A DNA stretch of 64,000 nucleotides from Terriglobia bacterium. GTDB lineage: Bacteria; Acidobacteriota; Terriglobia; JAIQFV01. The notes under the pieces were generated by a model that was given only the letters and a program-made list of their open reading frames with translations, did no database searches and had not been told where the DNA came from. How positions within the stretch are numbered: the first letter of the stretch is position 1; each line of letters opens with the position of its first letter. The DNA is taken from NCBI GenBank assembly GCA_020072965.1, contig JAIQFY010000002.1:117480-181479 (forward strand), read 5' to 3'. The position numbers and the translations under genes were made by a program. Below, in pieces: positions 46,955 through 55,792 of the stretch.

Positions 46955-48418
46955 ATGATAGCTGACAGAGTGCACGAAGCGCTTACTTTTGACGATGTTT
47001 TACTGCTTCCCCTGCGGACGTCCGTTTTACCCACCGAAGCGCAAACCACCACCATGATCTCCCGTCACATCAAATTGAACATCCCGATTGTCAGTGCGGC
47101 GATGGACACAGTCACCGAAGCCCGCCTCGCCATCGCCCTCGCGCAGCAAGGCGGCCTTGGGATTGTGCATCGAAATATGCCCGTGGAGCGGCAGGCCAGT
47201 GAGGTCGACAAGGTGAAACGTTCCGAAAGCGGGATGATCGTCGATCCGATTACAACCACCCCGGACAAAAAAATCTCCGATGCCCTCGAAATCATGCAGC
47301 ATTATAAGATTTCGGGGGTCCCCGTCACGGACAAGTCCGGAACCCTGGTGGGCATCCTCACCAACCGCGACCTTCGGTTTGAAACCCACCTCGACCGGCC
47401 CATCAGCGAAGCCATGACCAAACGCAACCTCATCACGGTCCCGGTAGGGACGACACTCGATCAAGCCGAAGAAAAATTGCACCAGCATCGAGTGGAAAAA
47501 CTGCTGGTGGTCGACAAGAATTACAAATTGAAGGGGCTCATTACCGTCAAAGACATTCAAAAGAAAATCCAGTATCCGAACTCCGCGAAGGATTCGCAGG
47601 GCCGCCTGCGGGTGGGCGCTGCCATCGGCGCGACGGGTGATTTCCTGGAGCGAGCCGCAGAACTGGTTCGGTCAAAGGTTGACCTCCTGGTCATAGACAC
47701 CGCCCACGGGCATTCGGCGAGGGTCCTCCAGGCCGTTAAAGCCATCAAGAGAAAGTTCCCTGCGGTCGATCTCGCCGCGGGCAACATTGCTTCCGCCGAA
47801 GCTGCCCGGGATTTGATTCGCCTGGGAGTCGATGCCATCAAAGTCGGCATTGGGCCGGGATCGATTTGCACCACGCGCATCGTCACCGGCGTGGGGGTTC
47901 CACAGATCACCGCGATCGCAGCCTGTGCCAGGGTGGCCCACAAGGCAAAGGTCCCCCTGATTGCGGATGGCGGTATCAAGTTCTCGGGCGACATCACGAA
48001 GGCGCTGGCCGCGGGAGCCGACGCGGTCATGATTGGAAGCCTGTTCGCGGGCACGGACGAGAGTCCCGGAGAGACGATTCTTTTTCAAGGACGAAGCTTT
48101 AAATCCTATCGCGGCATGGGATCCCTGACTGCCATGCAGTTGGGCTCGGGCGACCGCTATGCCCAGGAGCGCGCAAGTGGGAAGGAATTGATCGCGGAGG
48201 GCGTTGAAGGACGCGTCCCCCACAAGGGACCCCTCTCGGCCATGGTTCATCAATTGGTGGGCGGGTTGAAATCAGGGATGGGGTACTGCGGGGCGAAGAC
48301 TCTATCGGAATTGCACCGGAAGACGAAGTTCATCCGCATCACATCGGCAGGGCTGCGCGAAAGTCATGTTCATGATGTCATCATAACCAAGGAGGCTCCC
48401 AACTATCAGTTGGATTAA
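46955..48418 (+). CDS. guaB: IMP dehydrogenase
   Basis: 487 residues; rate-limiting step to guanine nucleotides. [10 protein letters not shown] start, two CBS domains (about 95-205), the catalytic Cys in [11 protein letters not shown] (near 300), a mobile flap [10 protein letters not shown] and [15 protein letters not shown] lies five bases before the ATG. Control is probably at the leader (see hairpin). Confidence 0.96.
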   Translation: MIADRVHEALTFDDVLLLPLRTSVLPTEAQTTTMISRHIKLNIPIVSAAMDTVTEARLAIALAQQGGLGIVHRNMPVERQASEVDKVKRSESGMIVDPITTTPDKKISDALEIMQHYKISGVPVTDKSGTLVGILTNRDLRFETHLDRPISEAMTKRNLITVPVGTTLDQAEEKLHQHRVEKLLVVDKNYKLKGLITVKDIQKKIQYPNSAKDSQGRLRVGAAIGATGDFLERAAELVRSKVDLLVIDTAHGHSARVLQAVKAIKRKFPAVDLAAGNIASAEAARDLIRLGVDAIKVGIGPGSICTTRIVTGVGVPQITAIAACARVAHKAKVPLIADGGIKFSGDITKALAAGADAVMIGSLFAGTDESPGETILFQGRSFKSYRGMGSLTAMQLGSGDRYAQERASGKELIAEGVEGRVPHKGPLSAMVHQLVGGLKSGMGYCGAKTLSELHRKTKFIRITSAGLRESHVHDVIITKEAPNYQLD

Positions 48419-48491
48419 GACCCGGTCATCGCGGAGACACCCGGCTCTTCATCCCCTTGTTTTCGGCGTGTTGAGGCGTGCCCCGGCCATC

Positions 48492-49712
48492 TCAAACCCC
48501 GAGCGCGTCCGCGAGCTCACGGACAAATAATTCGGCATCCGTCACCAGGCCAAGGGCCTGAAAGGTGCCGCGGTCCGCCAGTTTCGTCACGACCGCGGGG
48601 TTAATATCCACGGCGACCACCTTCACCGAGGCGGGCAACATGTTGCCGGTTGCAATGGAATGGAGCATCGTGGCAATCATCAGAACCAACTCAACTCCCT
48701 GCACGGCAGCCCTCATCCTCTGCTGGGCTACTCCCATATCGACGATGACGTCGGGGAGTGGCCCGTCGTCTCGCACCGAGCCTGCCAGCACCAGATCGAC
48801 GTTATAGCGGATGCATTCGTACATGATCCCTTCCCGAAGGATACCCGCCTCCACCGCCTTCCGGAGTGAGCCAGCCCGCCGAATCGTGTTGATGGCCACC
48901 ATATGATGCCGATGCCCGCCTTCGATCGGCTGTCCACTGTGCAGGGCGACACCGAGCGAAGTACCGAGAAGAGCCCCCTCCACATCATGTGCGGCAATGG
49001 CATTTCCGCCGAACAACACCTGCACAAATCCAGCCCGAATCATACGGGCCAGAAACGGGGCCGCTCCGCTGTGGACGACAGCCGGACCGGCCACCACAAG
49101 GATCTTCCCCCCATGCGCCCGGGTTTCACGCATCTGCTTTGCGATCTCCTCGATAACCAGGCGCTTCGGTTTTTCCGGCGACACGTCGCTCGCCATGAAG
49201 GAGAAGAGTTCGCGCTCCCGGGAACGTTGTAGTGGAATCACCCGGATCCCTTCGTGTCCCACCACTACCGCATCATCTTTCCTCACCTCGGCCATCGGCA
49301 CCATGTGAGCCCGCGGCTGGGCCCGGTCAACAACAATCGCCAGGTCCATTTCGGTCCCCGTAACATCCATCCAAACGCCGCTCAGCCGGACCTGGGTCGG
49401 GAAATGAGTGGTGGAATAGAAGTCGTCGGGGAGCGCGCCGTCACAGGGAGCCGGTTGGGTGCTTACATCCTCGCGCGACACCAGTACCGCACCGAAATCC
49501 TGCAGCGCCGTCAGAATGCGTTGCAACTGAACATCGGTGCCCGCAACGATCTTGAGCCGGGCAAAGGAGGTTTCATCCTTATGCCGGCCTACTCGAATCT
49601 CCTGTAAATCGAAAGTGCCTCCCAAATCCATAACCGCATCAAAAACCCGGGGGAGGATCCACGAGTCAATAATGTGACCTTCCAGTGTAATCTCTTCGCT
49701 AAATTCAGCCAT
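48492..49712 (-). CDS. TIGR00300-family LOR/SDH protein (archaeal-type ornithine cyclodeaminase-like)
   Basis: About 406 residues. An N-terminal ferredoxin-like domain (EITLEGHIIDSWILPRVFDAVMDLGGTF) and a C-terminal nucleotide-binding domain (GKILVVAGPAVVHSGAA, GGNAIAAHDVE, and VAVDINPAVVTKLADRG). This matches the family in which Methanococcus ornithine cyclodeaminase has been described, so proline synthesis from ornithine is a candidate role; it lacks the arginine-dihydrolase-like domain of cyanobacterial relatives. I use the ATG at 49712; a TTG lies three codons upstream. Confidence 0.85.
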   Translation of the reverse strand: MAEFSEEITLEGHIIDSWILPRVFDAVMDLGGTFDLQEIRVGRHKDETSFARLKIVAGTDVQLQRILTALQDFGAVLVSREDVSTQPAPCDGALPDDFYSTTHFPTQVRLSGVWMDVTGTEMDLAIVVDRAQPRAHMVPMAEVRKDDAVVVGHEGIRVIPLQRSRERELFSFMASDVSPEKPKRLVIEEIAKQMRETRAHGGKILVVAGPAVVHSGAAPFLARMIRAGFVQVLFGGNAIAAHDVEGALLGTSLGVALHSGQPIEGGHRHHMVAINTIRRAGSLRKAVEAGILREGIMYECIRYNVDLVLAGSVRDDGPLPDVIVDMGVAQQRMRAAVQGVELVLMIATMLHSIATGNMLPASVKVVAVDINPAVVTKLADRGTFQALGLVTDAELFVRELADALGV

Positions 49713-49946
49713 GGGCTTCAACTTTCTGCATCTGAGTCTTGAATTGCGGTTAAAGCAGGGTGCCGCCCAGTTCCCGCACTAACCCTTTCGAGGTGGGGCT
49801 GGACAGAACAGTTGTGGAACTTGACTCCTGATCCGAATGCTCTTCGAACCGGCACACGTATAAGGATCGCAATGAATGGAATTCAAAACGTGAGGGTAAT
49901 GACTCACACTGCCGACGCCGAGACCCGTCCTGACAGAATCCCGGTC
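49713..49946. other. Intergenic region
   Basis: About 230 bp on the upstream side of the TIGR00300 gene. I see no gene or clear signal. Confidence 0.5.
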
Positions 49947-51245
49947 TTAAAACACCCCGCCGCTCGGTAAACGGCGTGTTATGTCCTCTTCGAACGGTTT
50001 GCCCAACTGGTCGGTTCCAAAGTGCTTGAAAATAATCCGGTCATCGTAAATCTTCAGGACTTCTCCATCATGCAGGACATCTTTCTCGCGAAGAAAAATC
50101 GCGGCCGGATTTGCGGCGGATTGGACGACTGCATAATAGCCATCAATGCCTTTTACGATTCCCTTGAGCTGAAGTCGATTGACCTGCAATCCCTTCTTGC
50201 CGGGCGGCAGGTTTGTGGGAGGCTCATCGCTGGCGCGGACAACGAGGGGACGGAATGGATCTCGACGGCCCAGGGATGAGAGGCCCTTCTCTTCAGGTTC
50301 TTCGGCCTTGGGCTTCGCTATCACTACCGCTTCCTTTTTTGCTCCGCTTGTCTTGGCGGCCTTGGTTGACTTCACCGCCTTTGTCGTTGGTGTACTTGCG
50401 GCAGTAACGGCTAGGGGCTTGCTGGCTGGCTTTTGCACCTTGGCCATTTCCACAGCCTTGGGTTTCTCCTCCTTCTTAACCAGGGGGGCAGCAGGCTTTG
50501 TTGGAGTTTGAGTCTTCGCTGTTATCTCTGCCTTCTTCGGAGGCTGTTTTTCCTTGGCCTGTGCAGTTACTGCCGGAGGCTTGGCTTCCTGTGGCTTGGA
50601 AGGGACAGGACTGACCTTGGCGGTTGCACTTGGCGCCGGTTTCTCTGTCTTGGTAGCCGCAGGTGCTGATGGCCCTTTCGTCTGGGTTTCTGCCGAAGCC
50701 GTCTGTTTGGGGGCTTCTTTCTTAACGTCTGGCGCCTGGACTTTTCCTGCAGGGGCCACCGGTTTCTTTGCCACCTCCTGCTTGGCGGGTTGAGCTTTGG
50801 TCTCGACCGGCTTCGCCTTGTCCCTGGTAGCACCGGCTGCACCCGTCACCGGGGACGGAGAAGACTTCTTGCCTTTGGTGGAAGTGTCCAACTCATCGTG
50901 CAACTTGCGCGTAAGCGGGCTCTTGGAAAATTCCTTATCCATCGACTCCGCCACCTTGCGCGCATCGTCCAGCCGGTTGAGGGCAATAAGCGTGCGTCCA
51001 TACCAGAGCAATCCAATATCCCGGATCATGCTCTTGGGATTATTATTGAGATAAGAAGACAGCAATTTCTCGGCGGTGGCATAATCGCCGGAACTGTAGG
51101 CTTTTACTCCCTTGGAGAAAACATCCTCCTCTTGAGGAGGCCGTGGAGGCGCGTCGGCAGCCGGAAAGTTCGAACTCAATAAAATTACTGAAAAAACCAG
51201 ACAAAAGCCGAGCACAATGGACTTGCAGCGATGTGTTGGATGCAT
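49947..51245 (-). CDS. Exported protein with TPR-like N-terminus, long Ala/Pro/Lys linker and PilP-like C-terminus
   Basis: 432 residues. A signal peptide (IVLGFCLVFSVILLS, about 10-25), a helical repeat segment (KAYSSGDYATAEKLLSSYL, about 45-115), a roughly 190-residue low-complexity linker of Ala/Pro/Lys/Thr, and a C-terminal beta domain. That domain has GRRDPFRPLV, then LQLKGIVKGIDGYYAVVQ, then EKDVLHDGEVLKIYDDRIIF. The last domain resembles PilP of type IV pilus assembly, but no other pil gene is in the window. Function uncertain. Confidence 0.75.
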   Translation of the reverse strand: MHPTHRCKSIVLGFCLVFSVILLSSNFPAADAPPRPPQEEDVFSKGVKAYSSGDYATAEKLLSSYLNNNPKSMIRDIGLLWYGRTLIALNRLDDARKVAESMDKEFSKSPLTRKLHDELDTSTKGKKSSPSPVTGAAGATRDKAKPVETKAQPAKQEVAKKPVAPAGKVQAPDVKKEAPKQTASAETQTKGPSAPAATKTEKPAPSATAKVSPVPSKPQEAKPPAVTAQAKEKQPPKKAEITAKTQTPTKPAAPLVKKEEKPKAVEMAKVQKPASKPLAVTAASTPTTKAVKSTKAAKTSGAKKEAVVIAKPKAEEPEEKGLSSLGRRDPFRPLVVRASDEPPTNLPPGKKGLQVNRLQLKGIVKGIDGYYAVVQSAANPAAIFLREKDVLHDGEVLKIYDDRIIFKHFGTDQLGKPFEEDITRRLPSGGVF

Positions 51246-51586
51246 GGTTTAGCCTCGTTGCGGGGATTCATCAACGCGGTAACTGTTGAAGATACTAGAA
51301 ATGAACCTCAAGAAAGTCAACACAAAACAAATCTTTCCGTGGTACTTAACCAGAAACACGGACATAGGATCCCGATCACAACTCACAATGCGACCGTGCC
51401 TACTAGCATACATTGGTCTCCACTGATAATTGTAACGGCCATCACATGGTCAAAATTTCTTTTGCTGAAGTCCAGGGGCCGTCTTCCCTCCGGATTTTCA
51501 TCAGCGGGGGCGAAAAATCTGGAAATTCCCTCATGCCACTGGAAATCCAATGATACCCTCCTGCCAGGAAAATCCTTCTTTACCCG
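51246..51586. other. Intergenic region
   Basis: About 340 bp between rapZ and the PilP-like gene, both on the minus strand. No gene, repeat or clear promoter seen. Confidence 0.5.
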
Positions 51587-52723
51587 CTACTTGCCCCCCT
51601 GTGAGATGTCCCGGTGTTCCAGGGTGGTCCGATAATGGAGCGCCTTGAACAGCTGGTCCAGTTGATTGGCGACCACCACTGAGCGATGCCGGCCGCCGGT
51701 ACAGCCGACCGCTATGGTCAGATAACTTTTCCCTTCAGACACATATTGGGGGATGAGAAACTTAAGCAGATCGCTCAAGCGATTCAAAAACTCGCGCGTT
51801 TGTTTGAACGAAAGCACATAGCGCCTGACCCGGGCATCATTGCCTGTGCGTTCCCGGTAAGAAGCCACAAAATTCGGATTGGGAAGGAACCGGACGTCAA
51901 AAACGAGGTCGCTCATCGGCGGCACCCCGTAACGAAAACCGAAACTGAGGGTGTTGATATGGAGGGGGCGATGTTGTTTCTGTTCGGTGAATCGCTCCAT
52001 GATGGTCCGCCGCAATTCGTGGACAGTAAAGGTGGTGGTATCGATCACCGCGTCTGCCAGGGCCCGAATGGGCCTCAGTTTCTTACGCTCAATGGCGATT
52101 GACTGGCTGACCGCCTGTCGTGCCGTCAAGGGATGGGGCCGGCGGGTCTCGCTATACCGCCGCACCAGGATGGGCGTCGCCGCCTCCAGGAAGAATAGCC
52201 TTGTGCTGACCCCCATCGACCGGAGCTGACCGTAGATCTTGGGAAATCGCCGCAAGGCAGTCCCTTCCCGTACATCCACGACCATCGCCGTCTGATGGAA
52301 TTCCGCACCTGAACTGACACATAACTCGGCGAACAGGGGAATCAAGTCAATGGGCAGGTTGTCGATGCAGTAGTATCCGAGGTCTTCGAAGGTCTTTAGG
52401 GCTGATCCTTTCCCCGACCCACTCAGACCTGTAATGACAACGAACTGGATCTCCTCGGGCCTGAAAATGAGGGGGGGCTTGAGTTCCTCGGTCTTGAGAT
52501 GGGTGTGGGGTGACACAGGTCTGTTCTTAGGTCTGAAGAATTCTTCGGCTCGGTTTGATGAATGGAGCGACCGAAGACAGCACCAAAATCCTTCCTTATC
52601 CGAACTCCTCTGCCCCTGCCTCAAGGGCGAAGATGTGGGGTCCAGCACATTCAACTTCTCCTCGAGTGCCTCCCTTTGATCCCTCCCCGAATGGGACGGT
52701 GAGCTTTCACTGCCCTCCGGCAT
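51587..52723 (-). CDS. rapZ: RNase adapter protein RapZ (YvcJ-like nucleotide-binding protein)
   Basis: 378 residues in the open frame. P-loop ITGLSGSGKGSALKTFEDLGYYCIDN, then HRDISQGGK at the end and CTGGRHRSVVVANQL in the C-terminal domain. Known RapZ proteins are about 290 residues; here about 80 residues of Ser/Pro/Glu-rich sequence precede the P-loop domain. The annotated ATG lies 15 bp after the hpf stop with no ribosome site, so either the long form is real or translation begins internally. In enterobacteria RapZ senses glucosamine 6-phosphate; here the role is unproven. Confidence 0.88.
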   Translation of the reverse strand: MPEGSESSPSHSGRDQREALEEKLNVLDPTSSPLRQGQRSSDKEGFWCCLRSLHSSNRAEEFFRPKNRPVSPHTHLKTEELKPPLIFRPEEIQFVVITGLSGSGKGSALKTFEDLGYYCIDNLPIDLIPLFAELCVSSGAEFHQTAMVVDVREGTALRRFPKIYGQLRSMGVSTRLFFLEAATPILVRRYSETRRPHPLTARQAVSQSIAIERKKLRPIRALADAVIDTTTFTVHELRRTIMERFTEQKQHRPLHINTLSFGFRYGVPPMSDLVFDVRFLPNPNFVASYRERTGNDARVRRYVLSFKQTREFLNRLSDLLKFLIPQYVSEGKSYLTIAVGCTGGRHRSVVVANQLDQLFKALHYRTTLEHRDISQGGK

Positions 52724-52738
52724 GCAAAACCGGTGCTA

Positions 52739-53281
52739 TCAGACCTCCGGTTCAATGAGGCCAAAGTGACCATCACGTCGGCGGTAAATGACATTGATGG
52801 CATCGGATTCAGCATTTCGGAACACCAGGAATTCATCCCGGGATTCATTTACTTCCTGAACAGCCTCTTCCACCGACATAGGTTTCACGGCAAACTTACG
52901 TGTCTTGATAATACGAATCCCATCCCCGGAGACCCGGATGGTCTCCCGATCAAGCACGTTCATGGTGACATGGGAAAGCGATTCGGAACGTCGCTTGCTT
53001 TCCTTGCGCTTGGCCTTCGACTTTTTCGCCTGCTTTTCAATCTTTTCGAGTGCGCCGAGAATGGAGGAATACATATCCGTCGTCTCATGGACTCCTACAA
53101 AAGCAGCGAGACGGGCCTTCGCGGTAATTTCTGCAATATGGCGGTGTTTTTCCACGGTCAGGATCACATGGGCCTTAATCTGGTCACCCAAGATCCTCTT
53201 CAGCTTAAAGAGATGCTCTTCGGTATATTCTTTAATGGCGGGAGTAATGTCCATCTGACGACCCGTGTAATCGATTTGCAT
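52739..53281 (-). CDS. hpf: Ribosome hibernation promoting factor, long form
   Basis: 180 residues. The N-terminal ribosome-binding domain (MQIDYTGRQMDITPAIKEY, LTVEKHRHIAEI) is followed by a basic linker and the C-terminal dimerisation domain (KPMSVEEAVQEV, then IYRRRDGHFGLIEP), as in factors that form 100S ribosomes. The start at 53281 has AGGAGG upstream; the frame runs 16 codons further without one. Lies between rpoN and rapZ, as in proteobacteria, but ptsN is absent. Confidence 0.94.
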   Translation of the reverse strand: MQIDYTGRQMDITPAIKEYTEEHLFKLKRILGDQIKAHVILTVEKHRHIAEITAKARLAAFVGVHETTDMYSSILGALEKIEKQAKKSKAKRKESKRRSESLSHVTMNVLDRETIRVSGDGIRIIKTRKFAVKPMSVEEAVQEVNESRDEFLVFRNAESDAINVIYRRRDGHFGLIEPEV

Positions 53282-53372
53282 GGACGCCACCTCCTGACTT
53301 GAGTTATCAGCGTTGATGGGACAGAACATAGGATGTTCCGCGTGCGCATGGTTCTTGAATCATGGGTGCAGG

Positions 53373-54845
53373 CTAACTTTTGATGCGTCGCTGATGGGTT
53401 GAGGGAATCTTCATATCCTCGCGGTATTTGGCCACCGTGCGTCGAGTCACCTGGATCCCTTCGGCGTTGAGTCGCCGGGTGATCTCCTCGTCGGTCATCG
53501 GATTCTGGGAATCCTCTTCTTCGATCATCTTCTTCACGCGTCGTTTCAAGATCACAAGTGAGGTCTCGTTGCCCATGGGACCACTGACCGCTTCAGAGAA
53601 GAAATAGCGTAACTCGTACACCCCCTGCGGCGTGTGTGCGTATTTATGAGCCACAGCGCGGCTCACTGTGGAGGGGTGCACCCCCAGTTCTTCCGCCACT
53701 TCCTTGATCATCATAGGCTTCATGTAATCAATGCCGAAGTCCAAGAACTCGCGTTGCCGGCGGACAATCGATTCACACACCCTCAGGATAGTGAGCTTAC
53801 GCTGCTCGATGTTTTTCAGGAGCTGGAGCGCGGAACCGAACCGCTCCCGCACATAGTCCCGGACGTCCTTAGGGGACGAATTTTTCTCAACCATCTTCTT
53901 GTAGGTCTGGTTGAGGCGAAGCTGGGGAATGTCATCCTCGTTCAGCACAATGTTATAGGTGTCACCCACCTTAACGAAGAAGACGTCTGGTTGGATGAGT
54001 CGAGGTTCCACCTTGTTGTACCGCTGTCCCGGGCGCGGATCGAGTGTTCTGATCAGTTCCACCGCGGCAATGACCGCGTTCACGGGCCGGTTGACAGCCC
54101 GGGCGATCTCCCGGTACTGCTTATTCTGCACCTGCCTTAAGTGATTCTCGACGATGGTGACCGCCAGGGGATTGGGCTCCCCCAAACTGTGCAGCTGGAT
54201 CAGCAATGACTCCCTCAAATCGCGCGCTGCCACTCCGACCGGGTCAAACTCCTGGACCCGCTTCAACCCTTCCTCGATGAGCTCCACGGATAAGCCGCTG
54301 GAAGCGGAAATCTCCTCGAGGGTTGCTTTCAGCAAACCGTCTTCATCCAGATTGCCGATGATCTCAGAGGCCGCATTACGCACGTCGTCCTCAACTACCG
54401 CAAAACCGAGCTGCCAGTTGAGATGGTCAGCCAGCGTCTGGGGCTTGGAGAGGAAGTTCTCAAAGGAGGGTTTCTCGATGATTTCCGATTGGGTAGCCGT
54501 CGACGACGGCTCGAAGTAATCGTCAAAATACTGGCTGAACTCAAAGTCGCCGCCCATATTCGCGGAATCGGCGGCGGGCAGGGTTTCGAGGACTTCCTTT
54601 TCGCGAACTCGCTCTGAAGGCGCCTTCGTTCGGGCCTCCCGGTCCGTTCCCTCTTCCTCTTCCTCAGGCGCGGGCCCTTCCAGTGCAATCTCTTCAAGGA
54701 CCGGATTCTCCATGACCTCCTGACGGATCATCTCACCCAATTCCAGGTTGTTGAGTGCCAGAATGGACACCATCTGGACCAGGCCAGGTGTGAGGATTTG
54801 CTTTTGAGCAACTCTAAGGCTCAGCTTGGGTTGTAAACTCGACAT
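53373..54845 (-). CDS. rpoN: RNA polymerase sigma-54 factor
   Basis: 490 residues. Region I with LRVAQKQILTPGLVQMVSILALNNLELGEMI, an acidic middle (about 60-110), the core-binding domain, and the C-terminal RpoN box within TRRTVAKYREDMKI. It directs transcription at -24/-12 promoters with the aid of AAA+ activators, none of which lies in the window. Part of the conserved lptB-rpoN-hpf group. Confidence 0.96.
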   Translation of the reverse strand: MSSLQPKLSLRVAQKQILTPGLVQMVSILALNNLELGEMIRQEVMENPVLEEIALEGPAPEEEEEGTDREARTKAPSERVREKEVLETLPAADSANMGGDFEFSQYFDDYFEPSSTATQSEIIEKPSFENFLSKPQTLADHLNWQLGFAVVEDDVRNAASEIIGNLDEDGLLKATLEEISASSGLSVELIEEGLKRVQEFDPVGVAARDLRESLLIQLHSLGEPNPLAVTIVENHLRQVQNKQYREIARAVNRPVNAVIAAVELIRTLDPRPGQRYNKVEPRLIQPDVFFVKVGDTYNIVLNEDDIPQLRLNQTYKKMVEKNSSPKDVRDYVRERFGSALQLLKNIEQRKLTILRVCESIVRRQREFLDFGIDYMKPMMIKEVAEELGVHPSTVSRAVAHKYAHTPQGVYELRYFFSEAVSGPMGNETSLVILKRRVKKMIEEEDSQNPMTDEEITRRLNAEGIQVTRRTVAKYREDMKIPSTHQRRIKS

Positions 54846-55021
54846 ACGTAGTGGTTGGAGACCCCCCTGAGTTCAATCGATGCGAAATGTCAGACCCATT
54901 TTACTTCGAACTGAATTCCAGCGAAAGCATTCCATTTCATTTCAACTTGTTTCCTTTTCAAAATTATGACAGCGGTCCTTTCACCGCACTCAACGCCCCT
55001 CCATTCACCTCCCACATCCGA
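54846..55021. other. Spacer between lptB and rpoN
   Basis: About 175 bp of AT-richer sequence. It may carry an rpoN promoter, but I could not identify one. Confidence 0.45.
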
Positions 55022-55792
55022 TCAACTCAATGAAAAATTATCTCCGAGGTAGACGCGCCGAACATCGGGATCGATGGACAATCCATCCGGAGTCCCCACC
55101 CTAAAAATCTTCCCGTCGTGAATAATATAAGCCCGATCGGTCACGCGCAGGGTTTCCCGGACATTGTGATCGGTCATCAGAACACCGATCTTACGGGTTT
55201 TCAAATGGGAGATGATCTTCTGAATGTCATCGACCGCCTGCGGGTCGATGCCTGCAAAGGGCTCATCCAGCAGGATGAAGGACGGCGAGATGACCAGCGA
55301 CCGGGCGATTTCCACCCGGCGACGCTCTCCCCCCGAAAGGGTGTATCCGTAACTCCGGCGCACTTGCGTGATGCCGAGATCCTCGAGCAGGCTCTCGCAA
55401 CGGTGACGCCGTTCATGCGCGGACAGGGGCAACATTTCCAGGATTGACAGCAGGTTGTCTTCGACGGTCAACTTCCGGAAGATGGAGGTCTCCTGCGGCA
55501 GATAGCTGATGCCATTGCGCGCCCGGAGAAACATGGGCAGCCGCGTGATATCCTCGCTGTTGAGCTTCACACTGCCCGAATCCGGCAAAGTCAGTCCCAC
55601 GATGATGTGAAAGGTGGTGGTCTTTCCCGCCCCGTTCGGGCCCAACAGGCCTACAACCTCTCCCTGCGTTACTTCCAGGTTCACGGAATTCACTACACGG
55701 CGGCCTCGAAACGACTTGTTGATTTCGATTGTCCGGAGAACCTGGGAGCCATTCGATGACGAACTGTTGGCGGGAGTTCGGTTCGACGTCAT
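55022..55792 (-). CDS. lptB: LPS export ABC transporter ATP-binding protein
   Basis: 256 residues. Walker [10 protein letters not shown], signature [16 protein letters not shown], Walker [13 protein letters not shown] and H-loop MTDHNVRE; the C-terminal [10 protein letters not shown]...VRRVYLG is LptB-like. Drives lipopolysaccharide extraction from the inner membrane. An ATGA overlap joins it to lptCA. The first 15 residues (Ser/Asn-rich) look like a small extension. LptF and LptG are not in the window. Confidence 0.95.
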   Translation of the reverse strand: MTSNRTPANSSSSNGSQVLRTIEINKSFRGRRVVNSVNLEVTQGEVVGLLGPNGAGKTTTFHIIVGLTLPDSGSVKLNSEDITRLPMFLRARNGISYLPQETSIFRKLTVEDNLLSILEMLPLSAHERRHRCESLLEDLGITQVRRSYGYTLSGGERRRVEIARSLVISPSFILLDEPFAGIDPQAVDDIQKIISHLKTRKIGVLMTDHNVRETLRVTDRAYIIHDGKIFRVGTPDGLSIDPDVRRVYLGDNFSLS

